In this document: positions 17,432-26,622 of the stretch, piece by piece
How the letters are laid out: each line of letters starts with the position of its first letter
Position numbering within the stretch: the stretch's first letter is position 1
NCBI GenBank assembly: GCA_050485425.1
Contig: JBJHBJ010000016.1
Location: 13,097 to 77,096, forward strand
Reading direction: 5' to 3'
Length of the DNA: 64,000 bases
Source: LSCE01 sp050485425
GTDB taxonomy: Bacteria > Pseudomonadota > Gammaproteobacteria > Nitrococcales > Aquisalimonadaceae
The notes under the pieces: model-generated
Told to the model about the DNA's origin: nothing
Databases searched by the model: none
What the model saw: the letters and a program-made list of their open reading frames with translations, nothing else
Made by a program: the position numbers and the translations under genes

Positions 17432-18072
17432 TGGCAAAGGCGACACGGAAGCGCGGCGCGCAGCCACAGCGGAAGAAGAGCAGCGGTAGCGCACCCGGGT
17501 GGCTGTGGATGGCCGGCGGCTTTCTGCCGGGCATGTTCCTGGCCGTACTCGTTCATCTGCACCATACGCAGCAGGACAGCATGGGCACCGTGGAACGTTC
17601 CGCCTCGTCACCGTCCCGGGACGACGGCCATGGAGGTGATCACCGTCCCCGCTTCGAGTTCTACAAGCTGCTTTCGGAAATGGAAGTGGTGGTGCCGGAC
17701 GAGCCCCCGGAGCCCCGCCGCCGGCCACAGCAGGAAACAGCGGCGATCGAGCCCACCGAACCCACGCGCCCGATCCGCCCGGAGGCGGCACCGGTGCCGG
17801 ATGCGCCGTCCTCGGGGCGGGATGACGGTGATATCGTGCAGTACGTGGTCCAGGCGGGCTCCTTCCGCAGCCACGGCGATGCCGACCGACTGAAGGCGCG
17901 CCTTGCACTGATGGGTGTAGAGGCGGAGATCCAGAGCGTGACCATCGACGGCGGCGGCACCTGGCATCGGGTGCGTATCGGCCCGCTATCCGACCGCAGC
18001 CGCGTCGACCGGGTACGCCAGCGCCTGGAAGCCGAACAGGTGGACAGCATCCTGCTCCGCGTTCAGGGCTAG
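17431..18072 (+). CDS. SPOR-domain membrane protein (FtsN-like)
   Basis: This 213-residue bitopic protein has a basic cytoplasmic start (MAKATRKRGAQPQRKKSS) and one membrane segment at about residues 24-44 (WLWMAGGFLPGMFLAVLVHL). A Pro/Glu-rich periplasmic linker follows, then a SPOR domain at about 138-213 (YVVQAGSFRSHGDADRLKARLALMG...WHRVRIGPLSDRSRVDRVRQRL). SPOR domains bind denuded glycan at the septum. Its place directly after argS (1-base overlap) is the usual position of ftsN-like genes in gammaproteobacteria. Identity as FtsN itself is likely but not certain. Confidence 0.85.
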   Translation: MAKATRKRGAQPQRKKSSGSAPGWLWMAGGFLPGMFLAVLVHLHHTQQDSMGTVERSASSPSRDDGHGGDHRPRFEFYKLLSEMEVVVPDEPPEPRRRPQQETAAIEPTEPTRPIRPEAAPVPDAPSSGRDDGDIVQYVVQAGSFRSHGDADRLKARLALMGVEAEIQSVTIDGGGTWHRVRIGPLSDRSRVDRVRQRLEAEQVDSILLRVQG

Positions 18073-18086
18073 TCTGCTGATTGCCC

Positions 18087-18497
18087 TCAGCCGCCGCCTT
18101 TCATGGCCGAGACCGCCGCCGGCGGGATGGTGACCCCGGTGTCCCAGCCGGGGTTGATGACCAGCCCCATGCCGTCGCCGGTACTACCCACCGCCCAGGC
18201 AAAGCTGACCTCCACCGAGAACGGGAACTCCGGGTTGTCCTGGCTCATGGGCATGCCCCGGGCGGCAGCGGTGAACAGCGCCAGCAGCGCCTCGCCGCCA
18301 CCACCCTCCAGGATCAGCGGCTTCACGCCTGACGGGTCGCGGCTTTCGGCGAATTCCTGATCCACCAGGATATGCACCCGGCTTGCCACCAGGGTTTCCA
18401 TGAAAGCCGTGCTGCTGATCTCCCCCGCCTGGGCGGCGACCAGCGCCTCTTCCAGCGCATTGACGGGATGAAACGCGTCAAACTCTGCCATCGTCAT
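18087..18497 (-). CDS. SseB N-terminal-like protein
   Basis: This 136-residue soluble protein has the SseB-type block FHPVNALEEALVAAQAGEISSTAFMETLVASRVHILVDQEF, followed by an alpha/beta domain ending with LVINPGWDTGVTIPP. SseB-family proteins are small and poorly understood; the E. coli member was linked to serine sensitivity. The gene follows the dehydrogenase gene by 24 bases on the same strand and converges with the SPOR gene. Either of two closely spaced ATGs (18497 or 18491) could be used. Confidence 0.65.
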   Translation of the reverse strand: MTMAEFDAFHPVNALEEALVAAQAGEISSTAFMETLVASRVHILVDQEFAESRDPSGVKPLILEGGGGEALLALFTAAARGMPMSQDNPEFPFSVEVSFAWAVGSTGDGMGLVINPGWDTGVTIPPAAVSAMKGGG

Positions 18498-18521
18498 GAT
18501 CCGCTGCCTGGCCGCGCCCGG

Positions 18522-19406
18522 CTACAGCTCCTTCAGGTTGCCTTTCTCGAACAGCTCGCGCTTGTTGCGGAACAGCGTGGAAATATCCTCGTCGCCGTGT
18601 CCCTGCTCCATCAGCCGCTCGTAGTGCTTCAGCGTCATCTCGACCACTGGCAGCGCCACACCCTTGTCCGCGGCCATCTTCTTGCAAATGCTCAGATCCT
18701 TGTGGTGCAGGGCCATCTTGAAACCGGGGGCGAAGGTGTCCCTGACCATGGTCGGACCGCGTTTCTCCAGGAACCAGTTGCCGGCCGCACCGCCGGACAC
18801 CACCTGAATGACGTCGTCCATGTTCAGGCCAGAGGCCTGGCCGAAGGCCAGTGCTTCGGTCACTGCCTGGTTGATGCCGGCCACCATGATCTGGTTCACC
18901 GCCTTGGTGGCCTGACCCGCGCCGACCGGCCCCATGTGGCTGGCGGCCTTGCCCATGGCGTCGAAGGCGGGTTTCAGTTGTTCGAACAACGCCTTGTCAC
19001 CGCCCACCATGAACACCAACTGGCCATTGTCGGCACCTTCCTTGCCGCCGGAGACCGGCGCATCGAGAAAGCCGGCGCCGGCCGCTGCGGCCAGTTCGGC
19101 GGCTTCCCGCGCGGTATCCACCGCGATGGTGGAGCAGTCCACCACGGTTTTACCCGCGGCCAGGCCGGGTGCCATGGCGCGCATCACCTCCAGCACGTCG
19201 GCGTCACGGGACACGCAAGTGAAGATCACATCGCACTCCCGCGCCACCTGCGCGGGATCGGCGGCGGCCGTCACGCCGAGTTCCCCGGCCAGTTCCTCGG
19301 CCTTGGAGGCCGTTCTGTTCCAGACCGCACGCAGCAGCCCGTGCTTGTGCAGGTTGCGGGACATGCCAACGCCCATGGCACCGAGACCAACGAATCCGAT
19401 ATGCAT
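18522..19406 (-). CDS. NAD(P)-dependent beta-hydroxyacid dehydrogenase (HIBADH/GarR family)
   Basis: This 294-residue enzyme starts with the dinucleotide-binding motif MHIGFVGLGAMGVGMSRNL. It carries the substrate-binding block DAPVSGGKEGADNGQL and the catalytic lysine region GAGQATKAVNQI. This family oxidises 3-hydroxyisobutyrate or reduces tartronate semialdehyde; the sequence alone does not choose between them. ATG 19406 has GGAGGAG upstream. It begins 4 bases after the speA stop, so it is probably co-transcribed with arginine decarboxylase, although no shared pathway is obvious. Confidence 0.8.
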   Translation of the reverse strand: MHIGFVGLGAMGVGMSRNLHKHGLLRAVWNRTASKAEELAGELGVTAAADPAQVARECDVIFTCVSRDADVLEVMRAMAPGLAAGKTVVDCSTIAVDTAREAAELAAAAGAGFLDAPVSGGKEGADNGQLVFMVGGDKALFEQLKPAFDAMGKAASHMGPVGAGQATKAVNQIMVAGINQAVTEALAFGQASGLNMDDVIQVVSGGAAGNWFLEKRGPTMVRDTFAPGFKMALHHKDLSICKKMAADKGVALPVVEMTLKHYERLMEQGHGDEDISTLFRNKRELFEKGNLKEL

Positions 19407-19410
19407 CCGC

Positions 19411-21291
19411 TCACTCCTCCAGGTAGGTATAGCCGTCCAGGCCCGTTTCCAGTTCTTGCAGGAACGCCTCACGCTCCCCCGGGCCGAGTTCGGCGCGATC
19501 GACTTTGTCCTGATAGCCCTTCATCAGGGTTTCCCGATCAAACTGTACATAGCGCAACACGGTGTCCACGGTATCGCCTCTCCGGGCACCCGTCAGCCGG
19601 TAGCCATCGCCGCTGAGTTCGACGTTGACCGAATCCGTGTCGCCGAACAGGTTGTGCATGTCACCGAGGATCTCCTGGTAGGCACCGACCAGGAAAATCC
19701 CCAGCAAGTATGGCTCACCGGGCCGGTAGGGCGGCAAGGGCAAGGTGCTTTCCACTCCTTCACCGTCCACGTAGTGATGAATGCAGCCGTCCGAGTCGCA
19801 GGTGAGATCCTGCAATACGGCCCTGGCCGTCGGCCGTTCGTCCAGTCGGGCCAGCGGCAGGATGGGGAAGACCTGGTCGATGGCCCAGACGTCAGGCATG
19901 GACTGGAAAATGGACAGATTGCAGAAGATCTTGTCCGCCAGCTTTTCGTTCAGGTCGTCGACCACCTCGCGGTGGTTGCGTGCGGCCAGATTCAGCTGCG
20001 GCAGTACGCGCCGGCAGGTAGCCTGGTAATAGAGCTCTGCCTGCGCCCGCTGGCGCAGGTCGAGGACGCCATGGGTATACATGGTCTGCGCTTCCTGCAG
20101 GCCATGGACGGCATCGTGGTAACGTTCCAGCGGGGAATCGTCACCTTCGTTCAGGACACGCCACAGATCGTGCAGAATCAGCGGGGCGCCGTCCGCCGGC
20201 GGTTCCGGATCGGCCATGCCGTTGACGCCGTCGTGATCGATGACATTGGTAAGCAGCACGGCATGGTGGGCGGTCAGTGCGCGCCCGGACTCGGAGATGA
20301 TGTCCGGATGGGGCAGGTCATGCTCCTGGCAGATCTCCCAAAGACTGTGCACCACGTTGTGAGCGTATTCGTTGACGCTGTAGTTCATCGAGCAGTAATT
20401 GCGTGACCGGGTGCCCTCGTAGTCCACCCCCAGGCCGCCGCCCACATCCACACAGCGGATCGGCGCCCCCAGAGAGCGCAGTTCGGCATAGTAGCGGGCC
20501 GCTTCACGCATGCCGCGGCGAATGTCGCGCACATTGGGAATCTGCGAACCCAGATGGAAGTGGACCAGCTCCAGGGAATCCAGCATATCGGCCTGGCGCA
20601 GGCGCTCGACCACGGCCAGTGTCTGGCTGGCGGTCAGCCCGAACTTGGATTTCTCGCCACCGGTGTTCTGCCACTTGCCGGCCCCCAGAGACGCCAGCCG
20701 CACGCGCAGTCCCAGGCGCGGGCGAATGCCCATGGCGCCGGCCTCGCGAATCACCAGTTCGACCTCGGAGCGTTTCTCCATGACGATGTGCACGCGCAGG
20801 CCGAGCCGCTCGCCCAGCAGTGCCAGGCGGATGTACTCCCGGTCCTTGTAGCCGTTGCAGACCACCACCGAGTTCGCGGGCGCCAGCGCCAGCACCGCCA
20901 TCAGTTCGGGCTTGCTGCCGGCCTCCAGTCCGACCCGGTCGCCGCCGCGTGCCAGGATCTCCTCCACCACGCTGCGCTGCTGATTGACCTTGATCGGGTA
21001 GACGGCGGTGTAGCGTCCCTGGTAACCGTCGCTCTCCATGGCGCCGGCGAAGGCTCCGCAAAGGGTGTCGACACGGTCGTGGAGGATGTCGATGAAGCGC
21101 ACCAGCACCGGCAGCGACAGTCCGGCCTCCTTGAGTTCCCCGGCCAGGCGATAGAGATCGATACCCCGACTGCCGGTGTTCCGGTCGGGCCTGACCACCA
21201 CGTGGCCGTGCTCGCCGATATCGAAGTAGCCGCCGCCCCAGTGGGCCGTGTTGTAGACGTCGCGCGCCTGCTGAACCGTCCAACCGCTCAT
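19411..21291 (-). CDS. speA: Biosynthetic arginine decarboxylase
   Basis: This 626-residue PLP enzyme of the alanine-racemase fold converts arginine to agmatine, the first step of the plant-like route to putrescine. The PLP lysine lies at about residue 101 (YTAVYPIKVNQQ). Other landmarks are FHLGSQIPN, VDVGGGLGVDYEGT, and the C-terminal block with GDMHNLFGDTDSVNVEL. The length matches the family (630-660). It is divergent from speE across 110 bases, so both polyamine genes could share regulation. Confidence 0.95.
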   Translation of the reverse strand: MSGWTVQQARDVYNTAHWGGGYFDIGEHGHVVVRPDRNTGSRGIDLYRLAGELKEAGLSLPVLVRFIDILHDRVDTLCGAFAGAMESDGYQGRYTAVYPIKVNQQRSVVEEILARGGDRVGLEAGSKPELMAVLALAPANSVVVCNGYKDREYIRLALLGERLGLRVHIVMEKRSEVELVIREAGAMGIRPRLGLRVRLASLGAGKWQNTGGEKSKFGLTASQTLAVVERLRQADMLDSLELVHFHLGSQIPNVRDIRRGMREAARYYAELRSLGAPIRCVDVGGGLGVDYEGTRSRNYCSMNYSVNEYAHNVVHSLWEICQEHDLPHPDIISESGRALTAHHAVLLTNVIDHDGVNGMADPEPPADGAPLILHDLWRVLNEGDDSPLERYHDAVHGLQEAQTMYTHGVLDLRQRAQAELYYQATCRRVLPQLNLAARNHREVVDDLNEKLADKIFCNLSIFQSMPDVWAIDQVFPILPLARLDERPTARAVLQDLTCDSDGCIHHYVDGEGVESTLPLPPYRPGEPYLLGIFLVGAYQEILGDMHNLFGDTDSVNVELSGDGYRLTGARRGDTVDTVLRYVQFDRETLMKGYQDKVDRAELGPGEREAFLQELETGLDGYTYLEE

Positions 21292-21401
21292 CGTGCTGCA
21301 TCCAACCTGAAAAGTGCCTTATGGTACCACCCGCAGGGTGGCATGCATCGAGTCCTTCTCGCATAATCCGCCCCCACGGTACAACGGCGCAGGAGCAGAC
21401 C

Positions 21402-22265
21402 ATGGCCTTGGACGAACAGCACTGGTTCAGTGAGCCTTTCGGCGAGGAAGGCACGGCGTTTTCGCTGAAGATCACCGAGAAGCTGCACGAGGAGCAGACC
21501 GCGTTCCAGAAGATCGAGGTCTACCAGACCGAACGCTGGGGCCGGCTGCTGGTTATCGACGGCTGCACCATGCTGACCAGCCGCGACAATTTCACCTATC
21601 ACGAGATGATGGCGCACCCGATCCTGTACACGCATCCGGACCCGAAGCAGGTGCTGATCATCGGCGGTGGCGACTGCGGCATGCTGCGCGAGGTGCTGAA
21701 GCATCCGGGCGTAGAACGTTGTGTGCAGGTGGATATCGACGAGGGCGTGACCCGCGCGGCGCTGAAGTACTTCCCGGAGCTGTGCAGCGCCAACGACGAC
21801 CCGCGCGCCGAACTGCGCTTCGAGGACGGCATCCAGTACATCAAGGACCAGCCCGCCGGCTCGGTGGACGTGGTGATCGTGGACAGCACCGACCCGGTGG
21901 GCCCGGCCGAGGGTCTGTTCGGCGAATCCTTCTTCCGCGACGTCTACCACGTGCTGGGCGAGGACGGACTGCTGGTGCAGCAGAGCGAATCCCCCATCCT
22001 GCACATCGATACGCTGCTGAAGGACCTCTACCAGGCCATGCGCGGTGCCGGCTTCACCCAGGTGGCCACGCTGCAGTTCCCGGTGGTCTGCTACCCCACC
22101 GGCTGGTGGTCCGCCACCATGGCCGGCAAGGGCGCCGACCTCACCCGCTTCCGCGAGCAGGAGGCCCGCAACAAACCCTTCGCCACCGAGTACTACAACG
22201 CCGACATGCACCGCGGCGCGCTGGCGGTACCGGAATTCTGCAAGAAACTGTTTGCCGACCAGTAG
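21402..22265 (+). CDS. speE: Polyamine aminopropyltransferase (spermidine synthase)
   Basis: This 287-residue enzyme transfers aminopropyl from decarboxylated S-adenosylmethionine to putrescine. Key blocks are the N-terminal gate HEEQTAFQKIEVYQTERWGRLLVIDG, the cofactor loop VLIIGGGDCGMLREVL, and the active-site loop VVIVDSTDPVGPAEGLF. ATG 21402 follows AGGAGC. The upstream part of the open frame is not conserved protein. The neighbouring speA supplies agmatine, but no speB or adenosylmethionine decarboxylase gene lies in this window. Confidence 0.95.
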   Translation: MALDEQHWFSEPFGEEGTAFSLKITEKLHEEQTAFQKIEVYQTERWGRLLVIDGCTMLTSRDNFTYHEMMAHPILYTHPDPKQVLIIGGGDCGMLREVLKHPGVERCVQVDIDEGVTRAALKYFPELCSANDDPRAELRFEDGIQYIKDQPAGSVDVVIVDSTDPVGPAEGLFGESFFRDVYHVLGEDGLLVQQSESPILHIDTLLKDLYQAMRGAGFTQVATLQFPVVCYPTGWWSATMAGKGADLTRFREQEARNKPFATEYYNADMHRGALAVPEFCKKLFADQ

Positions 22266-22345
22266 GCGCAGACGCTCAGGATAGTTTTCAAGTTCCGGAA
22301 TGTAGGTTGGAGAATTCCGGGCCACCAAGGCTTCGATCCGGGCGT

Positions 22346-22441
22346 CGGCGTCACGTCCGTTCAGGACACGCCGTGAACCCGTCCCTGGGGGCTTGTCGGC
22401 GAGGTCCCTCTCGCCGACAGTCCTGAACGGACGTGACGCCG
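22346..22441 (+). repeat. Structured repeat, copy 1
   Basis: A perfect 22-bp outer stem (22346-22367 with 22420-22441) encloses a 27-base unpaired core (22368-22394, containing gtgaacccgtccctgggggc). An inner hairpin follows (22395-22403 with 22410-22418). The core recurs, inverted, in copy 2, while both stems have different sequences there. Confidence 0.85.
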
Positions 22442-22611
22442 CCGCCCTCGCCGCAGCAACACGGACCGCCCCCCGATCAGAGCCGTCAGTCGAGCCGGCA
22501 GGCTGAAAGTGGTGCTCTGAACTGTCCGGCCGTTGGCCGGATTGGCGGATATCGGCTTCGCCTCCATCCACCCTACGCCGGAACCACCTCTTGAGACTGC
22601 CACCAAGGCAA

Positions 22612-22719
22612 GGCTGTGGGTGGGGACATGCCTGCGGACTGTCGGCCGGAGGGATCCGGCCGACAAGCCCCCAGGGACGGGTTCACGGCGCGTCCGCAGG
22701 CATGTCACCACCCACGGCC
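22612..22719 (-). repeat. Structured repeat, copy 2 (inverted relative to copy 1)
   Basis: An outer stem of about 28 bp (22612-22639 with 22692-22719) contains one mismatch and one G-T pair. It encloses an inner 10-bp hairpin (22641-22650 with 22655-22664) and a core at 22665-22691. On the minus strand the core is identical to copy 1 at 26 of 27 positions. Confidence 0.85.
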
Positions 22720-22742
22720 GGAACGAAGCCCCCGCGAAACAC

Positions 22743-23543
22743 CTATCTCGGCGCGCTCAAACGGTCCAGCCTGAGGCGCTGGCGCTGGTCGAACAGGCGG
22801 CGGCTGCCGAAGATGACGGCCGCCATGGTGCCGAAACCCGTGCCCACCGTAATGATGAACATGATCAGGATCTGATACCTCACCGCCAGTGCCGGTGGGC
22901 TGCCGGCCAGGATCTGGCCGGTCATCATGCCCGGCAGACTCACCACCCCCGCCGCCGCCATCGCGTTGATGGTCGGGATCATCCCGCTGCGCATCGCATC
23001 CCGGCGGATATCCGCCACCGCCACGGCCCAGGGCTGCCCCAGCATCAACCGCTGCTCGATCACCGTACGCTGGCGCCACGCGCCTTCCGTCAAGCGGTCT
23101 AGGCTCAGCGCCACACCGGTCATCGTGTTCCCCAGCATCATGCCCAGCAGGGGAATCGCGTACTGCGGCGTATACCAGGGATCCGGGCCGATGATCACCA
23201 CCAGCGCCAGGACGGTCACCGTGAACGAGGAGATGAACATGGACACGGTACCGATACCGAAGGCCCAGCCACCGATCAGCCGCCGCTTCTGCCGTGCCAT
23301 CACCTCCCGGCCGGCAATCAGCAGCATCGCCAGCGCCATCAGCGCCACCCACTGCAAGGCGGCAAAGGCGAACAGGGTCTCCAGCACGAAGCCGATCAGC
23401 GCCAGTTGCAACACCGTGCGCACGGCGGCAATCAGCATGTCCCGTTCCAGGCCCAGCCGGGTCACGGCGGTGGCACCGGCCAGCGCCACCACCAGCAACG
23501 CGCCGATGGCGAGATCCAGCCAGCCAAGATCGATTATCTGCAT
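22743..23543 (-). CDS. fetB: FetB-type ABC exporter permease (UPF0014)
   Basis: This 266-residue polytopic membrane protein has about six or seven helices. It carries the UPF0014 hallmarks: the ALIGFVLETLF region, YAIPLLGMMLGNTMTGVALSLDRL, and INAMAAAGVVSLPGMMTGQILAGSPP. FetAB of E. coli exports iron and protects against oxidative stress. It overlaps the end of fetA by 10 bases, so translation is coupled. Iron as the substrate is by family analogy. Confidence 0.85.
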   Translation of the reverse strand: MQIIDLGWLDLAIGALLVVALAGATAVTRLGLERDMLIAAVRTVLQLALIGFVLETLFAFAALQWVALMALAMLLIAGREVMARQKRRLIGGWAFGIGTVSMFISSFTVTVLALVVIIGPDPWYTPQYAIPLLGMMLGNTMTGVALSLDRLTEGAWRQRTVIEQRLMLGQPWAVAVADIRRDAMRSGMIPTINAMAAAGVVSLPGMMTGQILAGSPPALAVRYQILIMFIITVGTGFGTMAAVIFGSRRLFDQRQRLRLDRLSAPR

Positions 23544-24160
23544 AGCACCTCCCGCAACTGCTCGCCTTCGATGCGGAAGTGCCGATCCGCCACACGGGCG
23601 ATCTGGGCCGGGTCATGCGCCACCCAGAGCACCGGCAACCGCTCCCGGCGTGCCAGCGCCACCAGCCAGCGCTCCATCCGGCGCGCGCTGTCACCATCCA
23701 GATTGGCCGTCGGTTCGTCCAGCAGCAGCGCCTCCGGCTGATGGGACACCGCACGCAGCACCGCCAGCCGTTGCTTCTCCCCCGACGACAAACGGCTCAC
23801 TGACCAGCCCATGACCTCCGGCCCGAATCCGGCGGCCTCCAGGGCATCATCCGGCAGGTCGAGAAAATGCTCCTGTACCGCTTCCGCCCACCACTGGGAT
23901 TCCGCCGGTACCAGCATCACCCAGCCTCGCCAGCAATGAGCCGGGGTATGCCGCTGCCGGCGCTCGCCCAGCCAGACCTCACCGGCATGGGCGTCCAGAT
24001 CCGCGATAGCGCGTAACAGCCGGCTCTTGCCGGAACCGGAAGGGCCGGAGATGCAGACGATCTCGCCAGGCTGCACGGTGAGCGTGACGCCCCGGAGACT
24101 GCCGCAATCGAGATCACTGATGGAAAGCCGGTTCGATGACGGCGGGGGGGAGACGTTCAC
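23534..24160 (-). CDS. fetA: FetA-type ABC ATP-binding protein
   Basis: This 208-residue ATPase has Walker A SGPSGSGKSRLL, signature SRLSSGEKQRLAVLRA, Walker B ALLLDEPTANLD and the switch histidine VAHDPAQ. It pairs with FetB. The open frame extends to a GTG at 24241, but that stretch would have to run through a stable hairpin (24184-24221) and has no ABC homology. The GTG at 24160 has AAGGA about 10 bases upstream and gives the usual FetA length, so I use it. Confidence 0.85.
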   Translation of the reverse strand: MNVSPPPSSNRLSISDLDCGSLRGVTLTVQPGEIVCISGPSGSGKSRLLRAIADLDAHAGEVWLGERRQRHTPAHCWRGWVMLVPAESQWWAEAVQEHFLDLPDDALEAAGFGPEVMGWSVSRLSSGEKQRLAVLRAVSHQPEALLLDEPTANLDGDSARRMERWLVALARRERLPVLWVAHDPAQIARVADRHFRIEGEQLREVLCR

Positions 24161-24183
24161 GCCAGGGGTCCTTGTCAGGGAAA

Positions 24184-24221
24184 CGCCGATCAATTCCCCC
24201 GAGCCGGGGAAATGATCGGCG
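24184..24221 (-). promoter_or_regulatory. Stable hairpin in the fetA leader
   Basis: Positions 24184-24192 pair with 24213-24221, and 24194-24199 pair with 24206-24211, with a single A-A mismatch between the two stems. It lies 24 bases upstream of the fetA start. No proper T tract follows on either strand, so it may be a leader structure rather than a terminator. Confidence 0.5.
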
Positions 24222-24360
24222 CTTTCTTGGTGCCTGGACACATCTTAGCCGGAAGCGCCGGTGTAGATCATTCTCCGATCACCGGTGGAAGGTCGCACCA
24301 GACAGGCGCGGCAAGCCGCATAATCGTCTGGTCTCCGAGACGTCCCGGCACCGTTAGCCC

Positions 24361-26622
24361 TCAGCGACGACCGCTGGCCGCAGCCTTGGCCGCGCCACCA
24401 TGGGCCGGCTTGGTGCCGGAGCCGAAGTATTCCTCCGGCGTGAACACGTCCACCTCGATCGCCTCGAGGGCAGCCTGGTTGGCCTGCCGTAGCGACTGCG
24501 CCTCGGTATCGGCGATGACCTGTTTTTCCAGCGCCTCATCCACCAGCTCGTACGGATAGCCACGCGGCAGTTTGCGCGACTTCTGCGCCTCGGTGATCTT
24601 GGCGATGATCGGCTGGACCTCGTTGTGCAGGCGGAATGCCTTGAGCAGGCGACCGGCGCCGGGTCGTCCTTCCACCGGCGTCGCGATGCCGCGTGTGATC
24701 CGCTCGTACTGTTCCGACAACGCCTGTATGGCCGCCGCCGTCGGCGCGATCAGCTTGTCGTTGGGGCCCTGGGACAGCGGGTTGATGCGAAGGAAGAACG
24801 CCGCCGGCTTGCGCAGCCACCAGCCCACCAGCGGCGCATCGAAGTTGGCATGGATGGCCTCGAACGCCCCCTGCACCTGCGCCAGCGCATGTTCGCAGGC
24901 GTACTGCACCACGGGCAGGTCCTCTTTCGGCCGACCCTCGGCCTCATAGCGGCGCAGAGCGGACAGCGCCAGCACCTGCCACGTGAGCGCATCGGCGTAG
25001 CGGCCGGTCAGATTGCCCTTGGCCTTGAGCTTCCCACCGATGAAGTACATGGCCAGATCGGTCAGCAGGGCAAAACGGGAGGAGGCCCAGGCCAGGCGCC
25101 GGTAATAGGTGGCCGTGGGACCGTCCACCGGGCTGCCTGCGCTGTAGCCGCGGGTCAGTCCACGCACTTTCGTCCGCAGCCAGTTCTTGCCGGTGTGACC
25201 CATCCAGCCCAGCAGGTTCTTGCGGAAGGCTTCGCTGTCGTTGTTCTCAACGGCCTTGACCAGCGGCAGTGCGTAAGGATGGCAGCGGGTCGCCCCCTGG
25301 CCGAAGATGATCAGCGTCCGGGTCATGATGTTCGCACCTTCCACGGTGATGCCCACCGGAGCCGCACTGTAACCGCTGCCGAGGATGTTGTTCGGCCCCT
25401 GCATGACGCCGGCGCCGGAAAACACGTCCATGCCGTCGATCAGCAACCGCTGCGAATGTTCGGTACTGCTGGATTTCAGCAGCGCGGACACCACAGGCGG
25501 TTGCTCGCCGTTGTCGATGGCGGAGCAGGAATAGACCCGGGCACCCTCGAACATGTACGCCATCGCAGCGATGCCGGCCACCTTGTCCTGCACGCCTTCC
25601 ATGTAGCCGATGGGGATGCCGAACTGGTGCCGGACCATGGAATAGGGGCCGGTGACTGCGGCGACCGACTTCATGCCGCCGATGGCACCCGCCGGCAGCG
25701 AGACTGCCCGCCCCCCGGCAAGCTGCTCCATCAGCATGCGCCAGCCCTGGCCGGAGCACTCGGGACCCCCGATAATCTGGTCCGGCGACGCGACGACGTC
25801 CTCGCCAACGATGGGGCCATTGTAGAAGCCGTCACCGATGGGCAGGTGGTGGTCGCCGTTATGCAGGCCGGGCGTGCCCTTGTGCAGCATGATCACGGTG
25901 ATGCCCGGATACTCGCCCTTGCCCAGCAGGTTGTCAGGGTCGTGCATCTGGAACGCCAGCGAGATGAGGTTTGCCACCGGCGCCAGCGTGATGTAGCGCT
26001 TGCGGAAGTTCAGCCGGATCTTCACTTCGCCGTCGTCATCCTTGAACACCAGGCCTTCCGCCTTGATGGAGGCGGCGTCGGAGCCGGCGGTGGGTTCGGT
26101 CAGGCCGAAACAGGGGATGTACTCTCCGGCGGCCAGGCGCGGCAGGTAGTGCTTCTTCTGCTCATCGGTGCCGTAATGCTTCAGCAGTTCCGCGGCACCG
26201 AGCGAGTTGGGAATGACCACGAACGTCCCGACGGCGGAGCAGTAGGAATTGACCTTGGACATGACGGCTGACATCGCCAGGGTCGAGAAACCCTTGCCGC
26301 CGTACTCCTTCGGGATCAGCATGCCCATGAAGCCCTGCTGCTTGATGAACTCCAGCACATCGTCGGGAACCCGCCGGGTGCGCTCCACCTCATACGGATC
26401 GACCATCCGGCAGAGTTCTTCCGCCGGGCCATCCAGGAATGCCTGTTCCTCGTCGGAAAGCCGGCTGTAGGGCTCGGCGAGCATCTTCCTGAAGTCCGGA
26501 TTGCCGGAGAACAGCTGGCCATCGATCCATACCGTGCCCGCTTCCAGCGCCTGGCGCTCGGTATCCGAGATACGGGGCAGCACGTTATTGCTGCGCATGA
26601 AGTTCATGATTGCCGAAAACAT
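24361..26622 (-). CDS. fadE: Acyl-CoA dehydrogenase, FadE-like
   Basis: This 753-residue flavoenzyme introduces the 2,3 double bond into acyl-CoA in beta-oxidation. It is longer than classical acyl-CoA dehydrogenases. The core contains FGLTEPTAGSDAASIKAEG and SGAGVMQGPNNILG. The C-terminal 300 residues are the extra DUF1974 domain of the FadE group, ending in an Ala/Lys/Gly-rich tail. ATG 26622 has GGGAGG upstream; a slightly longer frame starts at 26652. It stands alone, with no other beta-oxidation gene nearby. Assignment to FadE is by length and domain order. Confidence 0.85.
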   Translation of the reverse strand: MFSAIMNFMRSNNVLPRISDTERQALEAGTVWIDGQLFSGNPDFRKMLAEPYSRLSDEEQAFLDGPAEELCRMVDPYEVERTRRVPDDVLEFIKQQGFMGMLIPKEYGGKGFSTLAMSAVMSKVNSYCSAVGTFVVIPNSLGAAELLKHYGTDEQKKHYLPRLAAGEYIPCFGLTEPTAGSDAASIKAEGLVFKDDDGEVKIRLNFRKRYITLAPVANLISLAFQMHDPDNLLGKGEYPGITVIMLHKGTPGLHNGDHHLPIGDGFYNGPIVGEDVVASPDQIIGGPECSGQGWRMLMEQLAGGRAVSLPAGAIGGMKSVAAVTGPYSMVRHQFGIPIGYMEGVQDKVAGIAAMAYMFEGARVYSCSAIDNGEQPPVVSALLKSSSTEHSQRLLIDGMDVFSGAGVMQGPNNILGSGYSAAPVGITVEGANIMTRTLIIFGQGATRCHPYALPLVKAVENNDSEAFRKNLLGWMGHTGKNWLRTKVRGLTRGYSAGSPVDGPTATYYRRLAWASSRFALLTDLAMYFIGGKLKAKGNLTGRYADALTWQVLALSALRRYEAEGRPKEDLPVVQYACEHALAQVQGAFEAIHANFDAPLVGWWLRKPAAFFLRINPLSQGPNDKLIAPTAAAIQALSEQYERITRGIATPVEGRPGAGRLLKAFRLHNEVQPIIAKITEAQKSRKLPRGYPYELVDEALEKQVIADTEAQSLRQANQAALEAIEVDVFTPEEYFGSGTKPAHGGAAKAAASGRR

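Larger units (their letters stand above)
22266..22742. other. Repeat-rich interval between convergent speE and fetB
   Basis: This is 477 bases without a credible gene. It holds two copies, in opposite orientation, of a structured repeat (22346-22441 and 22612-22719). It also holds short GTAGG(T/G)TGG-type sequences at 22302-22310 and, on the minus strand, at 22568-22576. Open frames here coincide with the repeats and I reject them. Confidence 0.8.

Noticed and set aside
15620..17908. 762-codon minus-strand frame opposite argS
   Set aside because: Antisense shadow; argS on the plus strand has complete synthetase motifs.
22533..23102. Plus-strand frame running through repeat copy 2 into fetB antisense
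   Set aside because: Its sequence is set by the inverted repeat and by the antisense of fetB.
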